Positions 22,893 to 32,176 are shown, counted from the first letter of the stretch. The stretch is DNA of 35,330 nucleotides from a bacterium UBA4637 (GCA_002405875.1 DHMR01000096.1:1-35330), one strand, 5' to 3'. Notes: generated by a model not told the origin, from the sequence alone. Made by a program: numbers and translations.

Positions 22893-24445
22893 CTTAAGAC
22901 CTTTCGGGTAGATTCCGTGATTTTGCAATCATCCGAAATGCGCTCGCCCAACAGCCAAAGTATTTTCCCTTGATTGTCGGTCAATACCACTTGACCTTTC
23001 TTTTCGAAGATATTCTTCTTTTTGTCGGTCATATAATCACTGACGAGTTTTCTGCCTTTCATACCGTATGGATGGAAGGTATCACCTTCTTGAGAGAGTC
23101 TGAGCGTAAGGGGAAAATGCACATGGTCTGCGTCCATCGTGGTCGAGAAAGCTTCTTTGCTTGGCACAAAATCGAGGGTTCTATCCGATATGCGCAATCT
23201 GATTTTTTGTTCCCTATCGAGTCCTTTCAGATATTCCTTCAGTTCGCTCCCACATTTGTCTACCTCATCGCCAGGAGTTCCGAGTCCTTCATTCTGTGAT
23301 GCAACTTCATCGTAGTGTTCTCCCTTTGGATTTCCCAGGATTGCCCCATTCTTCCTCAGAACTGCCCCAAACGGTATGAGGATGGACTGGGCAGGAAGGG
23401 TGTAAGTACCCACTTCCGGGAGTATCATACCCTTGAAAGGTTCTTCTTTTTTCTGGATGATGAGATAGTCTCGATCGTTGCCCAACACATGTGTCGGCGA
23501 TTCCCAGCATTTTCCCACCGAGTCCCATGATGCCACGATTTCCTCAGCGACTTGTGACGCAAACCCATAACGCTGCAGGGCAGTATGAAGCACATATTCC
23601 TGGCTTGGAGCATTCTCCACCCAACTTTTGTTGATATAGATGTATCCATAATCACGCCAAGAAACAGGTCTCTCATCATCTTGCCCAGAAAATAATGGGG
23701 TGTAATCCAAGCCTTTGCTAGACTGATAGTCTGGGTCTAACACATTATCGAACATCTCCAGCATCTTTTGGGATTCTTGCAGATAGGTCGCTGTTTTCAG
23801 GATGTTTTGGCAAACAGTAGGCTGGATTGTCTTCAGCATCGGGATGACGTTCAGACGAATCTTGTTTCTGACGACATCATCGACGAGATTGGTGCTGTCT
23901 GTCACGTATTCCTGTCCGATTCTTTCCAGATACTTTAAGATGTCCGCACGACTCACACACAGAAGAGGACGCACGATAGGGCCGTTCTTGGGCGAGATAC
24001 CCGTCAGTCCTTTGATGCCTGTTCCACGAATCAGATTGATCAAGATTGTTTCCACGCTGTCATCTTGATGGTGAGCCACACAGATGGCATCGGCTTCTAG
24101 GGCTTCCAAAAGCTGTCTGAAATAATGGTAGCGCAATTCCCGGGCAGCCATCTCGATGCTTACCTTGTGAACTTTCGCATAGGTCAGCGTATCAAAATGA
24201 ATCCGATGAAGAGGTACGCTTATGCGCTGGCATAGATCGACGCAGAAGTTCTCGTCTCGATCCGATTCTTCTCCCCGTAAGTGAAAATTGCAATGACAGG
24301 CCTCTATCTGATAGCCAAGCTTTTGAAGTACAAGCAGCAAGGTGACGCTATCGGCTCCCCCCGATAACGCCACCAGATATTTGCCCTCTTGAGAAAGAAG
24401 GTGGTTCTTTTGGATGTATTGTCTGACGACTTCCGTTATATCCAT
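22874..24445 (-). CDS. tilS: tRNA(Ile)-lysidine synthetase TilS
   Basis: TilS converts cytidine 34 of a tRNA-Ile to lysidine so that it reads AUA. The 523-residue protein has the N-type ATP pyrophosphatase domain with SGGADSVTLL (28-37), CHCNFHLRGEESDRDE, AHHQDDSVETILINLIRGTG and RPLL, then a C-terminal tRNA-binding domain (about 410-520). It is at the long end for the family, which is common in Bacteroidetes. It lies 35 bases downstream of kdsB on the same strand. Confidence 0.95.
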   Translation of the reverse strand: MDITEVVRQYIQKNHLLSQEGKYLVALSGGADSVTLLLVLQKLGYQIEACHCNFHLRGEESDRDENFCVDLCQRISVPLHRIHFDTLTYAKVHKVSIEMAARELRYHYFRQLLEALEADAICVAHHQDDSVETILINLIRGTGIKGLTGISPKNGPIVRPLLCVSRADILKYLERIGQEYVTDSTNLVDDVVRNKIRLNVIPMLKTIQPTVCQNILKTATYLQESQKMLEMFDNVLDPDYQSSKGLDYTPLFSGQDDERPVSWRDYGYIYINKSWVENAPSQEYVLHTALQRYGFASQVAEEIVASWDSVGKCWESPTHVLGNDRDYLIIQKKEEPFKGMILPEVGTYTLPAQSILIPFGAVLRKNGAILGNPKGEHYDEVASQNEGLGTPGDEVDKCGSELKEYLKGLDREQKIRLRISDRTLDFVPSKEAFSTTMDADHVHFPLTLRLSQEGDTFHPYGMKGRKLVSDYMTDKKKNIFEKKGQVVLTDNQGKILWLLGERISDDCKITESTRKVLRIEVNY

Positions 24446-24480
24446 GAATTCCTATTTCGTTTGTTTTTTCTCTATTCCTT

Positions 24481-25224
24481 TTAGCATTGCTCTTTCAAGA
24501 ACTCCTCGGCTCTGACTAGATCCTGCGGCGTGTCGATTCCCACGGTTTCCACGTCCGTAGTGCCCACTTTGATCTTATAGCCGTTCTGCAGCCATCTCAG
24601 TTGCTCCAAACTTTCTGCTAGCTCCAGCGAGCTCTGAGGGAGTTGGGTCACTTCTCGAAGCACATCCTTGCGATAAGCATAGATGCCAAGATGCTTCAGG
24701 AAAGGATAATGAGCTAGCCAGTTCTCTTTCTGCTCCCCGCGGACGAAAGGAATGATGCTGCGGGAGAAGTACATGGCAAAACCTTGGTTGTCGACCACAA
24801 TCTTGGGACTGTTCGGATTTTCCACGGCTTCCATATTGCTGAATGGCTTTCCTAGTGTGGCAATCTGCGTGGTAGGGTCGTCGAAGCAATGACAGATGGT
24901 CTCCAGTTGGCTCTTGGCGACAAAAGGCTCATCCCCTTGAACGTTGACGATGACATCCCATTCGCCACCGATCTTCTCGATAGCTTCTTCGATGCGGTCG
25001 GTACCACTTTTGTGATCCGGGCGGGTCATCACTGCCTTGCCACCGAAATGGCAAACCGTATCAAAAATACGTTGGTCGTCCGTGGCGACGTAAGCCTCTT
25101 CCAAGGCTGCTGCCACTTTCTCGTAAACATGCTGAATGACGGGCTTGCCGCCCAACATGGCTAATGGTTTGCCCGGAAAACGTGTCGAAGCGTATCGGGC
25201 TGGTATGATTCCAATGAATTTCAT
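24481..25224 (-). CDS. kdsB: CMP-KDO synthetase KdsB
   Basis: KdsB activates KDO with CTP before transfer to lipid A. The 247-residue protein starts MKFIGIIPARYASTRFPGKP and shows LGGKPVIQHVYEK, DHKSGTDRIEEA, VIVNVQGDEPF and TVGIDTPQDLVRAEEF. The reading frame is open for 18 more codons upstream, but those are AT-rich and unlike the family, so the start at 25224 is used. Together with kdsC it gives two of the KDO steps in this window. The upstream spacer consists largely of tandem repeats. Confidence 0.95.
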   Translation of the reverse strand: MKFIGIIPARYASTRFPGKPLAMLGGKPVIQHVYEKVAAALEEAYVATDDQRIFDTVCHFGGKAVMTRPDHKSGTDRIEEAIEKIGGEWDVIVNVQGDEPFVAKSQLETICHCFDDPTTQIATLGKPFSNMEAVENPNSPKIVVDNQGFAMYFSRSIIPFVRGEQKENWLAHYPFLKHLGIYAYRKDVLREVTQLPQSSLELAESLEQLRWLQNGYKIKVGTTDVETVGIDTPQDLVRAEEFLKEQC

Positions 25225-25250
25225 TATATTATATTTTATATGATGATTTG

Positions 25251-25328
25251 ATAAGATGTTTCTATCATTATGATACATTATAAGATGTTTCTATCATAAT
25301 TTATATATGTATATTTATATATGTATAT
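25251..25328. repeat. Two consecutive tandem duplications in the kdsB-recQ spacer
   Basis: ATAAGATGTTTCTATCAT occurs at 25251-25268 and 25280-25297 (29-base period). Directly after, TTATATATGTATAT occurs twice head to tail (25301-25314, 25315-25328). Then the recQ array begins at 25329, so three different arrays stand next to each other. Confidence 0.9.
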
Positions 25329-25372
25329 GGGGAAGATCAGAACAAGCTGGGGAAGATCAGAACAAGCTGGGG
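25329..25372 (-). repeat. Stop-spanning tandem array at the recQ 3' end (20 bp x 2)
   Basis: Two exact 20-base copies (25329-25348, 25349-25368) plus four bases of a third. The right copy contains the recQ TGA (complement of 25357-25359). Confidence 0.93.
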
Positions 25373-27159
25373 TTCTTGTTGATTTCCGTGAGGAAGATCT
25401 CGCCGTATTTCTTTTTCTTGAACTCGCCGATGCCATGTATCAGTCCAAATTGTTCGATGGTCTTCGGCTTGCTTGTAGCCAATTCATGCAGGGACTGGTC
25501 GGAGAGAATGATGTAAGGTGGGAAACCTTGCTCGTCGGCCAATTTCTTGCGAAGCTTACGAAGTCGCTCAAACAATTCCTGGCTCTCCGACTTGTTGGAG
25601 TTGGTGATCTTGACTCGATGCACATGCACGACAGGCGGGGTGTTGTCCTTATGCTGGATGACCGCCAACGACACCTGGTGCTCCCCTTTGAGCACCTTCC
25701 ATCCCAGTCCCGTGACTTTCATGACGTTGCGTTCGTTGTAGGCGATTTCGAAAAATCCCATTTGCAACATCTGCAGGAGATAGTCTTGCCAATCTTTCAC
25801 GCTGACATCCCTGCCGACACCAAAGGTCTTGAGCTCATTGTAGTGGTTTCGGATGACATGGGGCGAATTGATGCCCCTCAGCACCTCGATGCACTGCCCG
25901 AAATGTACCTTCTCCTGGGTTCTGACGATGGCGCTCAGGGCTTTCTGTGCCAAGATAGTGCCATTGAAGGTACGAGGTGGGTTGGCGCAGACATCGCAAT
26001 GTCCGCAATCCTTGTCCGAAGTCTCACCGAAGTAATTCAGCAAGATGCGTCGGCGGCAAACCCTCGATTCCGCATATTCTTCCATGCGCTGCAACTTTTC
26101 GAGATTCACCTCCCTTTGTCCGCTGTCCTCGGCAAAATTCCGGAGCTGGATGATGTCGGCCATCGAATAGAAGAGCACCGTGTCTGCCGGAGCCCCATCT
26201 CTGCCGGCACGCCCGATCTCCTGATAGAAGCTCTCGATGCTCTTCGGCATATTGTAATGGATCACCCACCTCACATTGCCCTTGTCGATGCCCATGCCGA
26301 AGGCGATGGTCGCACAGACCACCTGTATCTGGTCCATCTTGAACCGCTCCTGCACGGAGGCACGTTCCTCGGAAGGCAATCCCGCATGGTAAGCCTCGGC
26401 GTGGATGCCGTTTTTCTTCAGTTCCTCTGCCACCATTTCTGTATTCTTTCGAGACAGACAGTAGATGATGCCTGCATCGCCTGGCCGCTTGCCGATAAAC
26501 CGGTAGATGAACTTCAGTTTCTCCTTCTTCGTGCCCTCGCGCCTGACGGAAAGGCTCAGGTTAGGGCGGTCGAAGCTGCTTACAAACGTCTTGCCCTGGA
26601 GATGGAGCTGGGTGATGATGTCTTGTCGTGTGATCTTGTCGGCTGTGGCGGTCAGCGCCATCACCGGAACACCCTGGAAACTTTGGTGAAGGAGTCCCAG
26701 TTGGGAGTACTCGGGACGAAAGTCATGTCCCCATTGACTGATGCAATGGGCCTCGTCGACCGCAAAGAGTGAAATCTTGATTTGACTGAACAGAAAAGGT
26801 ATGGAGCTGAGAAGCCGCTCGGGCGAGACATAGATGATTTTCAAGTCGCCCGACATGCACCTGCGTCGTATCAAGGTTTCATCTTGCAAGTCCGTACTGC
26901 TATTGAGTGCCTCGGCGGGAATGCCATTCGCCTTCAAGGTCTCCACCTGGTCGTGCATCAGGCTGATGAGCGGTGAGATGACCACGGCGGTTCCAGGCAT
27001 GGCCAAGGCAGGGACTTGGTAGCAAAGGCTCTTGCCGCCACCCGTAGGCATCAGCACCAGGCAGTCGTGACCCTGCATGACTTCCCGGATGATGGCTTCC
27101 TGATTGGGACGGAAGCTGTCATAGCCAAAATAGTTTCTTAATATTTCATGAATCTGCAT
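25357..27159 (-). CDS. recQ: ATP-dependent DNA helicase RecQ
   Basis: RecQ is a 3'-5' DNA helicase in recombination and replication repair. The 600-residue protein has Walker [13 protein letters not shown] (about 37-48), [17 protein letters not shown] (135-151), ALTATAD, the C-terminal helicase motifs ([25 protein letters not shown]), the RecQ zinc motif ([11 protein letters not shown] with CGHCDVC) and a C-terminal HRDC domain (about 515-595). All parts are complete. The gene is divergent from the DPP III gene. Its stop codon is inside a 20-base tandem duplication. Confidence 0.96.
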   Translation of the reverse strand: MQIHEILRNYFGYDSFRPNQEAIIREVMQGHDCLVLMPTGGGKSLCYQVPALAMPGTAVVISPLISLMHDQVETLKANGIPAEALNSSTDLQDETLIRRRCMSGDLKIIYVSPERLLSSIPFLFSQIKISLFAVDEAHCISQWGHDFRPEYSQLGLLHQSFQGVPVMALTATADKITRQDIITQLHLQGKTFVSSFDRPNLSLSVRREGTKKEKLKFIYRFIGKRPGDAGIIYCLSRKNTEMVAEELKKNGIHAEAYHAGLPSEERASVQERFKMDQIQVVCATIAFGMGIDKGNVRWVIHYNMPKSIESFYQEIGRAGRDGAPADTVLFYSMADIIQLRNFAEDSGQREVNLEKLQRMEEYAESRVCRRRILLNYFGETSDKDCGHCDVCANPPRTFNGTILAQKALSAIVRTQEKVHFGQCIEVLRGINSPHVIRNHYNELKTFGVGRDVSVKDWQDYLLQMLQMGFFEIAYNERNVMKVTGLGWKVLKGEHQVSLAVIQHKDNTPPVVHVHRVKITNSNKSESQELFERLRKLRKKLADEQGFPPYIILSDQSLHELATSKPKTIEQFGLIHGIGEFKKKKYGEIFLTEINKNPSLF

Positions 27160-27176
27160 TTCGCATCATTTTTTTG

Positions 27177-27184
27177 CAAAGGTA
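27177..27184 (-). promoter_or_regulatory. recQ promoter, -7 element
   Basis: TACCTTTG on the minus strand, 17 bases before the recQ ATG; no matching TTTG is seen 20 bases upstream. Confidence 0.55.
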
Positions 27185-27214
27185 CATTATTTTTGCCAAA
27201 AAACTATATTTTTA

Positions 27215-27246
27215 TTTGATTATTTCAGATAAAGTTACTACTTTTG
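27215..27246 (+). promoter_or_regulatory. Promoter of the DPP III gene
   Basis: TTTG at 27215-27218, 20 bases, then TACTTTTG at 27239-27246; the ATG is at 27274. Confidence 0.8.
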
Positions 27247-27273
27247 CAATAGAAATCGAATAAATAGAATAAT

Positions 27274-29283
27274 ATGAGCAATCATCAGGTAATATCTTCG
27301 CACGTAGTGGAACCTACAGGGATGGCGGAGGAAACTCAGGATTCCTTCGCCTACAATGATGAGCGATTCGCCGATCTCCAGATGCTGCGCTATCGCCTCA
27401 ATGGTTTCGAAAAGCTGTCACTATCACAGCAGTTGTACATCTACTGTCTGGCTAAAGCCACACTCATGGGGCGTGACATCACTTTCGATCAACAAGGCAA
27501 GTACAATCTCCGTATCCGTAAGACGCTGGAGGCTATCTATCTCCATGCCGACATCGACAAGAGTACGGAGGATTACAAGGCATTTGAGGTTTATCTGAAG
27601 CGAGTTTGGTTCTCCAGTGGCATCTATCATCACTATGGTTGTGAGAAGTTTGCCCCGGGGTTCTCCGAGCAGTTCTTCTACGATGCCATCGATTCCGTGG
27701 ACAGCAGTTTCTTGCCGCTCAAGCGGGGCGAGAACAAGGAAGACCTATTGGATGTACTCGTGCCTGTCATCTTTGACGAAACGATTCTCCCCAAGCGAGT
27801 CAACCAAACCGACGGAGAGGACTTGGTCATGACATCGGCTTGTAATTTCTATGAGGGGGTCAACCAGGCTGAGGTCGAGCGTTTCTACAACAAGATGAAG
27901 TCGCCGGATGACCTCACACCGCCTTCTTATGGTCTCAACTCCAAGTTGATCAAGCGAAACGGCGAGTTGGTCGAACTTACTTGGAACGAAGACGGCATGT
28001 ATGGTGCTGCCATCAAGGAAATCGTGTCGTGGCTCCGCAAGGCTCAGAAGTTTGCGGAAAACGATCAACAGGTTCATGTCATCGACTTGCTTGTCAAGTA
28101 TTACCACACGGGCAATCTCACCGACTTCGACAAGTACAGCATCGACTGGGTGGGTCAGCACGAGGGCATGGTGGACTTCATCAATGGCTTCATCGAGGTC
28201 TATGGAGATCCGCTCGGTCTGAAGGGCACCTGGGAAGGCATCGTGGAATACAAGGATCTGGAGGCGACCCAGCGTACGCAGACCATCAGTCAGAACGCCC
28301 AGTGGTTCGAGGATCATTCCCCGGTGAATCCGAAGTTCCGCAAGCCGGAAGTGAAGGGTGTGACCGCCCATGTGATATGTGCTGCCATGCTCGGTGGCGA
28401 TGAGTACCCTGCTTCTGCCATAGGAATCAATTTGCCGAATGCCAACTGGATTCGTGAGACCCACGGATCGAAGAGCGTTACGATCGGCAATTTGACCGAG
28501 GCTTACAACAAAGCGGCGCAGGGCAATGGCTTCCGTGACGAGTTTGTCATCGATGCCGACACCATTGCGCTCATCAATCGTTATGGAGATCTCACCGACG
28601 ATTTGCACACCGACCTCCATGAGTGTCTCGGCCACGGGAGCGGTCAGCTGCTACCCGGCACCGATCCGGATGCCCTCAAGGCTTACGGCAACACGATCGA
28701 GGAGGCGAGAGCCGACTTGTTCGGCCTTTATTATGTCGCCGACGACAAGTTGGTGGAACTTGGATTGCTTCCTGATGGTGAAGCCTACAAGGCTCAGTAT
28801 TACACCTATCTGATGAATGGCTTGCTCACGCAGTGCATCCGCATCAAGGAAGGCGACCAAATCGAGGAGGCTCACATGCGCAACCGTGCTCTCATCGCCA
28901 ACTGGACCTTGGAACATGCTCCTGAAGCCGTGCAACTTATCCAGCGTGAGGGCAAGACCTACGTGCGAGTATCCGATTATTCCCAGTTGCGCAAGGCCTT
29001 CGCTGAATTGCTGGCTGAGATACAGCGCATCAAGAGCGAGGGTGATTTCGAGGCGGCTCGCCAACTGGTCGAGAAGTATGCCGTCCATATTGAACCATCC
29101 CTTCACCATGAAATCCTGGAGCGATACAAGAAACTCAACTTGGCTCCTTACAAGGGATTCATCAATCCTTGGATGAAACTGGAGCACGATGCCGATGGGA
29201 AAGTTACCAAGGTCATACTTGATTATACAGAGAGTTACGAGCATCAGATGCTGCGTTACTCGGAGGACTATGCTACCCTTTGA
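27274..29283 (+). CDS. Dipeptidyl peptidase III family metallopeptidase (M49)
   Basis: DPP III enzymes cut dipeptides from the N-terminus of short peptides. The 669-residue protein carries the family's zinc motif in the form HECLGH (H449, E450, H454) and the second motif EEARAD (476-481) that supplies the third ligand. The remainder matches the bacterial family in length and in segments such as GDEYPASAIGINLPNANWIRE. No signal peptide or lipobox is visible, so it should act in the cytoplasm. It has its own consensus promoter. A Nudix gene follows after about 100 bases that consist largely of a tandem repeat. Confidence 0.93.
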   Translation: MSNHQVISSHVVEPTGMAEETQDSFAYNDERFADLQMLRYRLNGFEKLSLSQQLYIYCLAKATLMGRDITFDQQGKYNLRIRKTLEAIYLHADIDKSTEDYKAFEVYLKRVWFSSGIYHHYGCEKFAPGFSEQFFYDAIDSVDSSFLPLKRGENKEDLLDVLVPVIFDETILPKRVNQTDGEDLVMTSACNFYEGVNQAEVERFYNKMKSPDDLTPPSYGLNSKLIKRNGELVELTWNEDGMYGAAIKEIVSWLRKAQKFAENDQQVHVIDLLVKYYHTGNLTDFDKYSIDWVGQHEGMVDFINGFIEVYGDPLGLKGTWEGIVEYKDLEATQRTQTISQNAQWFEDHSPVNPKFRKPEVKGVTAHVICAAMLGGDEYPASAIGINLPNANWIRETHGSKSVTIGNLTEAYNKAAQGNGFRDEFVIDADTIALINRYGDLTDDLHTDLHECLGHGSGQLLPGTDPDALKAYGNTIEEARADLFGLYYVADDKLVELGLLPDGEAYKAQYYTYLMNGLLTQCIRIKEGDQIEEAHMRNRALIANWTLEHAPEAVQLIQREGKTYVRVSDYSQLRKAFAELLAEIQRIKSEGDFEAARQLVEKYAVHIEPSLHHEILERYKKLNLAPYKGFINPWMKLEHDADGKVTKVILDYTESYEHQMLRYSEDYATL

Positions 29284-29306
29284 TAAGAAGTAAGATGTAA
29301 TCTTGT

Positions 29307-29374
29307 AAGAAATCGTTTATTCCAAGAAATCGTTTATTTTAAGACATCGTTTATTCCAAGACATCGTTTATTCC
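29307..29374 (+). repeat. 17-bp tandem array in the DPP III-Nudix spacer (4 copies)
   Basis: Four copies of AAGAAATCGTTTATTCC (29307-29323, 29324-29340, 29341-29357, 29358-29374) with one to three changes each. The array starts 23 bases after the DPP III stop and ends 13 bases before the Nudix ATG. Confidence 0.95.
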
Positions 29375-29387
29375 AAGAAAAATTAAG

Positions 29388-29897
29388 ATGAAAGATAATA
29401 AAGACGAACAATTCCCTGTAGTGGATGAGCAAGGCAACATCCTCGGTGCCATCAGCCGAGGCCATGCTCATGATGGGAGCAAGGTCCTGCACCCCGTCGT
29501 ACATCTACACCTTTTTAATAATAAAGGCGAACTCTACTTGCAGCATAGACCAGAGTGGAAGGACATACAACCTGACAAATGGGACACGGCCTGTGGAGGA
29601 CATGTGGACCTCGGCGAAAGTGTCGAGCAAGCTCTGCACCGTGAGGTGAGGGAAGAGTTGGGTGTCACCGATTTCCAACCCATCCCGATGGGTCATTATG
29701 TGTTCGAAAGCCAGCGGGAGAAAGAACTCGTCTATGTCCACCGCTGCGTGTATGATGGCGAAGTCCATCCGAGCAAGGAAGAATTGGCGGGTGGCCGCTT
29801 TTGGAGTCTTCTGGAAATCAAGGAAAACTTGGGCAAGGGTGTCTTCACACCTAACTTCGAGAATGAGTTCAGGAAGTACTTCTATCAGCACGATTGA
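29388..29897 (+). CDS. Nudix hydrolase
   Basis: The 169-residue protein holds one Nudix domain with the box GGHVDLGESVEQALHREVREELG split over residues 70-92 (catalytic REVREELG glutamates present). The N-terminal part (VVDEQGNILGAISRGHAHDG, HPVVHLHLFNNKGELYLQHR) is like the IDI/YfcD-type Nudix branch, whose members act on diphosphate-linked small molecules; the substrate is unknown. It probably shares a transcript with the DPP III gene. Its downstream region contains short imperfect duplications (29914-29995) and then a terminator. Confidence 0.92.
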   Translation: MKDNKDEQFPVVDEQGNILGAISRGHAHDGSKVLHPVVHLHLFNNKGELYLQHRPEWKDIQPDKWDTACGGHVDLGESVEQALHREVREELGVTDFQPIPMGHYVFESQREKELVYVHRCVYDGEVHPSKEELAGGRFWSLLEIKENLGKGVFTPNFENEFRKYFYQHD

Positions 29898-30013
29898 AAG
29901 AACCCTCGCTGATTTCGCATATAACGCAGATTCTGCATATAATGCATTATCCATGCCATGGATAACACAGATTCCATGGATAATACCGCTTTCACTATAA
30001 TATAATGTACACG

Positions 30014-30068
30014 AAAGCCCGATAGATGAGAAATAATTCGAAATGTTTTCATCTATCGGGCTTTTATT
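30014..30068. terminator. Terminator between Nudix and pheS genes
   Basis: A perfect 16-bp stem (AAAGCCCGATAGATGA at 30014-30029 with 30049-30064) followed by TTATTTAT lies between convergent genes. Confidence 0.88.
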
Positions 30069-30141
30069 TATACAATCAGCAATTGCTATTTTCTTATACA
30101 ATCAGCAATTCAATTGCCTTTCTTATGTAATCCGTATCTTT

Positions 30142-30177
30142 TTACTTAGCTGATTACTTAGCTGATTACTTAGCTGA
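30142..30177 (-). repeat. Stop-spanning tandem array at the pheS 3' end (12 bp x 3)
   Basis: Three exact 12-base copies of TTACTTAGCTGA (30142-30153, 30154-30165, 30166-30177). The rightmost contains the pheS stop. Being 12 bases, the array reads in frame as SAK-stop three times. Confidence 0.95.
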
Positions 30178-31206
30178 CTCGAATTCACGCAAGAATCTTG
30201 TGTCATTCTCTGAGAAGAGACGCAAGTCGCTCACACGGTACTTCAAGTTGGTGATACGCTCCACACCCATACCGAAGGCATAGCCGGTATATACATTGCT
30301 GTCGATGCCGCAAGCCTCCAGGTCGTGAGGGTCTACCATACCACAACCGAGGATTTCCACCCATCCTGTGTGCTTGCAGAAGTTACAACCCTTGCCACCG
30401 CAAATGTTGCAGGAGATGTCCATCTCGGCGCTTGGCTCGGTGAATGGGAAATAACTAGGGCGGAGACGAATCTTGGTGTCTGCGCCAAACATCTCGCGGG
30501 CGAAAGTCAGGAGCACCTGTTTCAAGTCGGTGAAGCTGACGTTCTTGTCTACGTAGAGACCTTCTACCTGATGGAAGAAGCAGTGCGCACGGGCGCTGAT
30601 AGCCTCGTTGCGGTACACACGACCTGGGCAGAGCACACGGATAGGTGGCTCGTGGGTCTCCATATAGTGCGCCTCGTCGCCCGAGGTGTGGCTACGGAGC
30701 AGGATGTTCTTGGTGACATCGTTCGGGTCGCTTTGCTCGATGAAGAAGGTATCTTGCATGTCGCGAGCAGGATGGTCGGCTGCGAAGTTGAGCATCGTAA
30801 ACACGTGCTTGTCATCGTCTACCTCAGGGCCATGGTACAAGGTGAATCCCATGCGAGAGAAAATGTCGATGATCTGGTTCTTGACAACGGTCAGAGGATG
30901 GCGTGTACCCAGTGCCACAGGATAGGCTGTACGGGTCAAGTCGATGTCATCGCTCGATGCCTCGGCTTCCTCCATTTGCTCCTTCAATGCGTTGATGCGC
31001 TCTGTAGCCGCCTGCTTCAACTCATTGATCTTGATACCGATGGTTTTCTTCTGGTCGGCAGGCACCGTACGGAAGTCTGCCATCAAGGCGTTGATCTCGC
31101 CTTTCTTACTCAGATACTTGAGACGAAGTTGCTCCACCTCCTCAGCGTTTTGGGCTGAAAGTGTGCTCACTTCTTTCAATAGTTCTTCTATTTTTTCTAA
31201 TAACAT
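30166..31206 (-). CDS. pheS: Phenylalanyl-tRNA synthetase alpha subunit PheS
   Basis: PheS is the catalytic subunit of the alpha2-beta2 synthetase that charges tRNA-Phe. The 346-residue protein has an N-terminal coiled coil (about 1-85), GTRHPLTVV, the class II motif 2 region (LLRSHTSGDEAHYM, CPGRVYRNE, HCFFHQVEGLYVD), and the motif 3 region (YAFGMGVERITNLKY). A cysteine-rich stretch CNICGGKGCNFCKHTGW (about 268-284) replaces the usual sequence before the motif 3 region and looks like a small metal knuckle; I believe this is common in Bacteroidetes PheS. pheT is not next to it here. Confidence 0.96.
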   Translation of the reverse strand: MLLEKIEELLKEVSTLSAQNAEEVEQLRLKYLSKKGEINALMADFRTVPADQKKTIGIKINELKQAATERINALKEQMEEAEASSDDIDLTRTAYPVALGTRHPLTVVKNQIIDIFSRMGFTLYHGPEVDDDKHVFTMLNFAADHPARDMQDTFFIEQSDPNDVTKNILLRSHTSGDEAHYMETHEPPIRVLCPGRVYRNEAISARAHCFFHQVEGLYVDKNVSFTDLKQVLLTFAREMFGADTKIRLRPSYFPFTEPSAEMDISCNICGGKGCNFCKHTGWVEILGCGMVDPHDLEACGIDSNVYTGYAFGMGVERITNLKYRVSDLRLFSENDTRFLREFESAK

Positions 31207-31231
31207 AATCTTAAATTATCTATTTTGAGTG

Positions 31232-31239
31232 CAAAGATA
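31232..31239 (-). promoter_or_regulatory. pheS promoter, -7 element
   Basis: TATCTTTG on the minus strand lies 26 bases before the pheS ATG, with TTTC rather than TTTG about 20 bases upstream. Confidence 0.6.
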
Positions 31240-31281
31240 ACATTTTTCGCTCAAAATATGAAATATCTCAAAAGAAAGTTG

Positions 31282-31289
31282 TACTTTTG
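31282..31289 (+). promoter_or_regulatory. DUF4348 gene promoter, -7 element
   Basis: TACTTTTG lies 29 bases before the ATG at 31319, facing away from the pheS promoter; the -33 element is not clear. Confidence 0.6.
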
Positions 31290-31318
31290 CATTGAAAATT
31301 TGAGAAATTTATAAGTTT

Positions 31319-32176
31319 ATGAAGAAACTTTCTTTTTTATCGGTACTGTTTGCCGTTCTCACCGTCGTTAGTTTTTCGTCAGTGGGATGCACAGGTAAGA
31401 AGCCTGAGAGCGTAGCCGATTCTTCCGATGTCGATACGTCGGTCGTTGATACACAGGCTGTCGATTCCACAGAAAAATTGATAGAGGAGACTCCTATGCC
31501 GAAGGCCGCTGACGAGCTCTTTGATGATTTTGTCTTCAATTTTGCCGCCAATCGTAAGCTGCAGATGAAACGTATCCATTTTCCGTTGCCTGTTTACCGC
31601 AACGACAAGCTGGTGAAAACCATCGACAAGCGCAAGTGGAAGATGGAGCATTTCTTTATGCGCCAGGACTATTACACCTTGATCTTTGACAATCAGAAGC
31701 AGATGAACCTCGTCAAGGACACCACCATCGACCATGTGGTCATCGAGAAGGTGTTCTACCGCAAGAAACTCGTTCAGCAGTTCCTCTTCAATCGTATCTT
31801 GGGGCAATGGCAGATGACTTCCATCAACTACAAGCCGATGTATTCCAACACCAACGCCAGCTTCTTGAAGTTCTATGGCAAGTTTGCCACCGACTCGGCT
31901 TTCCAGGCCCAGCACCTCCACAATCCTGTGAAGTTCGTGGGACCTGACCCTGACGATGACTTCAGCACCATGACGGGTGACATCGAGCCTGAGACTTGGC
32001 CAGCCTTTGCGCCGAAGCTCCCTTCGGGTATGATCTACAACATCATCTATGGTCAGAAATACAGCGAGAGCAACCAGAAGATATTCGTCATCCGGGGCAT
32101 CGCCAATGGATTGGAGACGGAGCTGACTTTCCGCCGCATAGGAGGCAAGTGGTTGCTCACCAAACTTAATATGTAA
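31319..32176 (+). CDS. DUF4348 family lipoprotein
   Basis: The 285-residue product has a lipoprotein signal peptide ending at C24 (VSFSSVGC), an acidic Ser/Asp/Val-rich spacer (30-65) and a DUF4348-type domain (about 65-285). I recognise the pattern FDDFVFNFAANRKLQMKRIHFPL, then a repeated half with FAPKLPSGMIYNIIYGQKY; the two halves may be duplicated NTF2-like units. The function is unknown; it should face the periplasm or cell surface. murB follows after 74 bases that are filled by a 28-base repeat of its own 3' end. Confidence 0.85.
   Translation: MKKLSFLSVLFAVLTVVSFSSVGCTGKKPESVADSSDVDTSVVDTQAVDSTEKLIEETPMPKAADELFDDFVFNFAANRKLQMKRIHFPLPVYRNDKLVKTIDKRKWKMEHFFMRQDYYTLIFDNQKQMNLVKDTTIDHVVIEKVFYRKKLVQQFLFNRILGQWQMTSINYKPMYSNTNASFLKFYGKFATDSAFQAQHLHNPVKFVGPDPDDDFSTMTGDIEPETWPAFAPKLPSGMIYNIIYGQKYSESNQKIFVIRGIANGLETELTFRRIGGKWLLTKLNM

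Noticed and set aside
25225..25278. Upstream ATG giving KdsB 18 extra residues
   Set aside because: The added residues are AT-driven and unlike KdsB; the family start MKFIGIIPARYAS is at 25224.
25321..26772. 483-residue open frame on the plus strand opposite recQ
   Set aside because: recQ on the other strand is complete with all helicase motifs; the frame is open by codon bias only, and its start lies in the repeat-filled spacer.
29914..29995. Possible tandem array after the Nudix gene
   Set aside because: Words such as GCATATAA and CCATGGATAA recur, but with gaps and many changes; too degenerate to call as a defined array.
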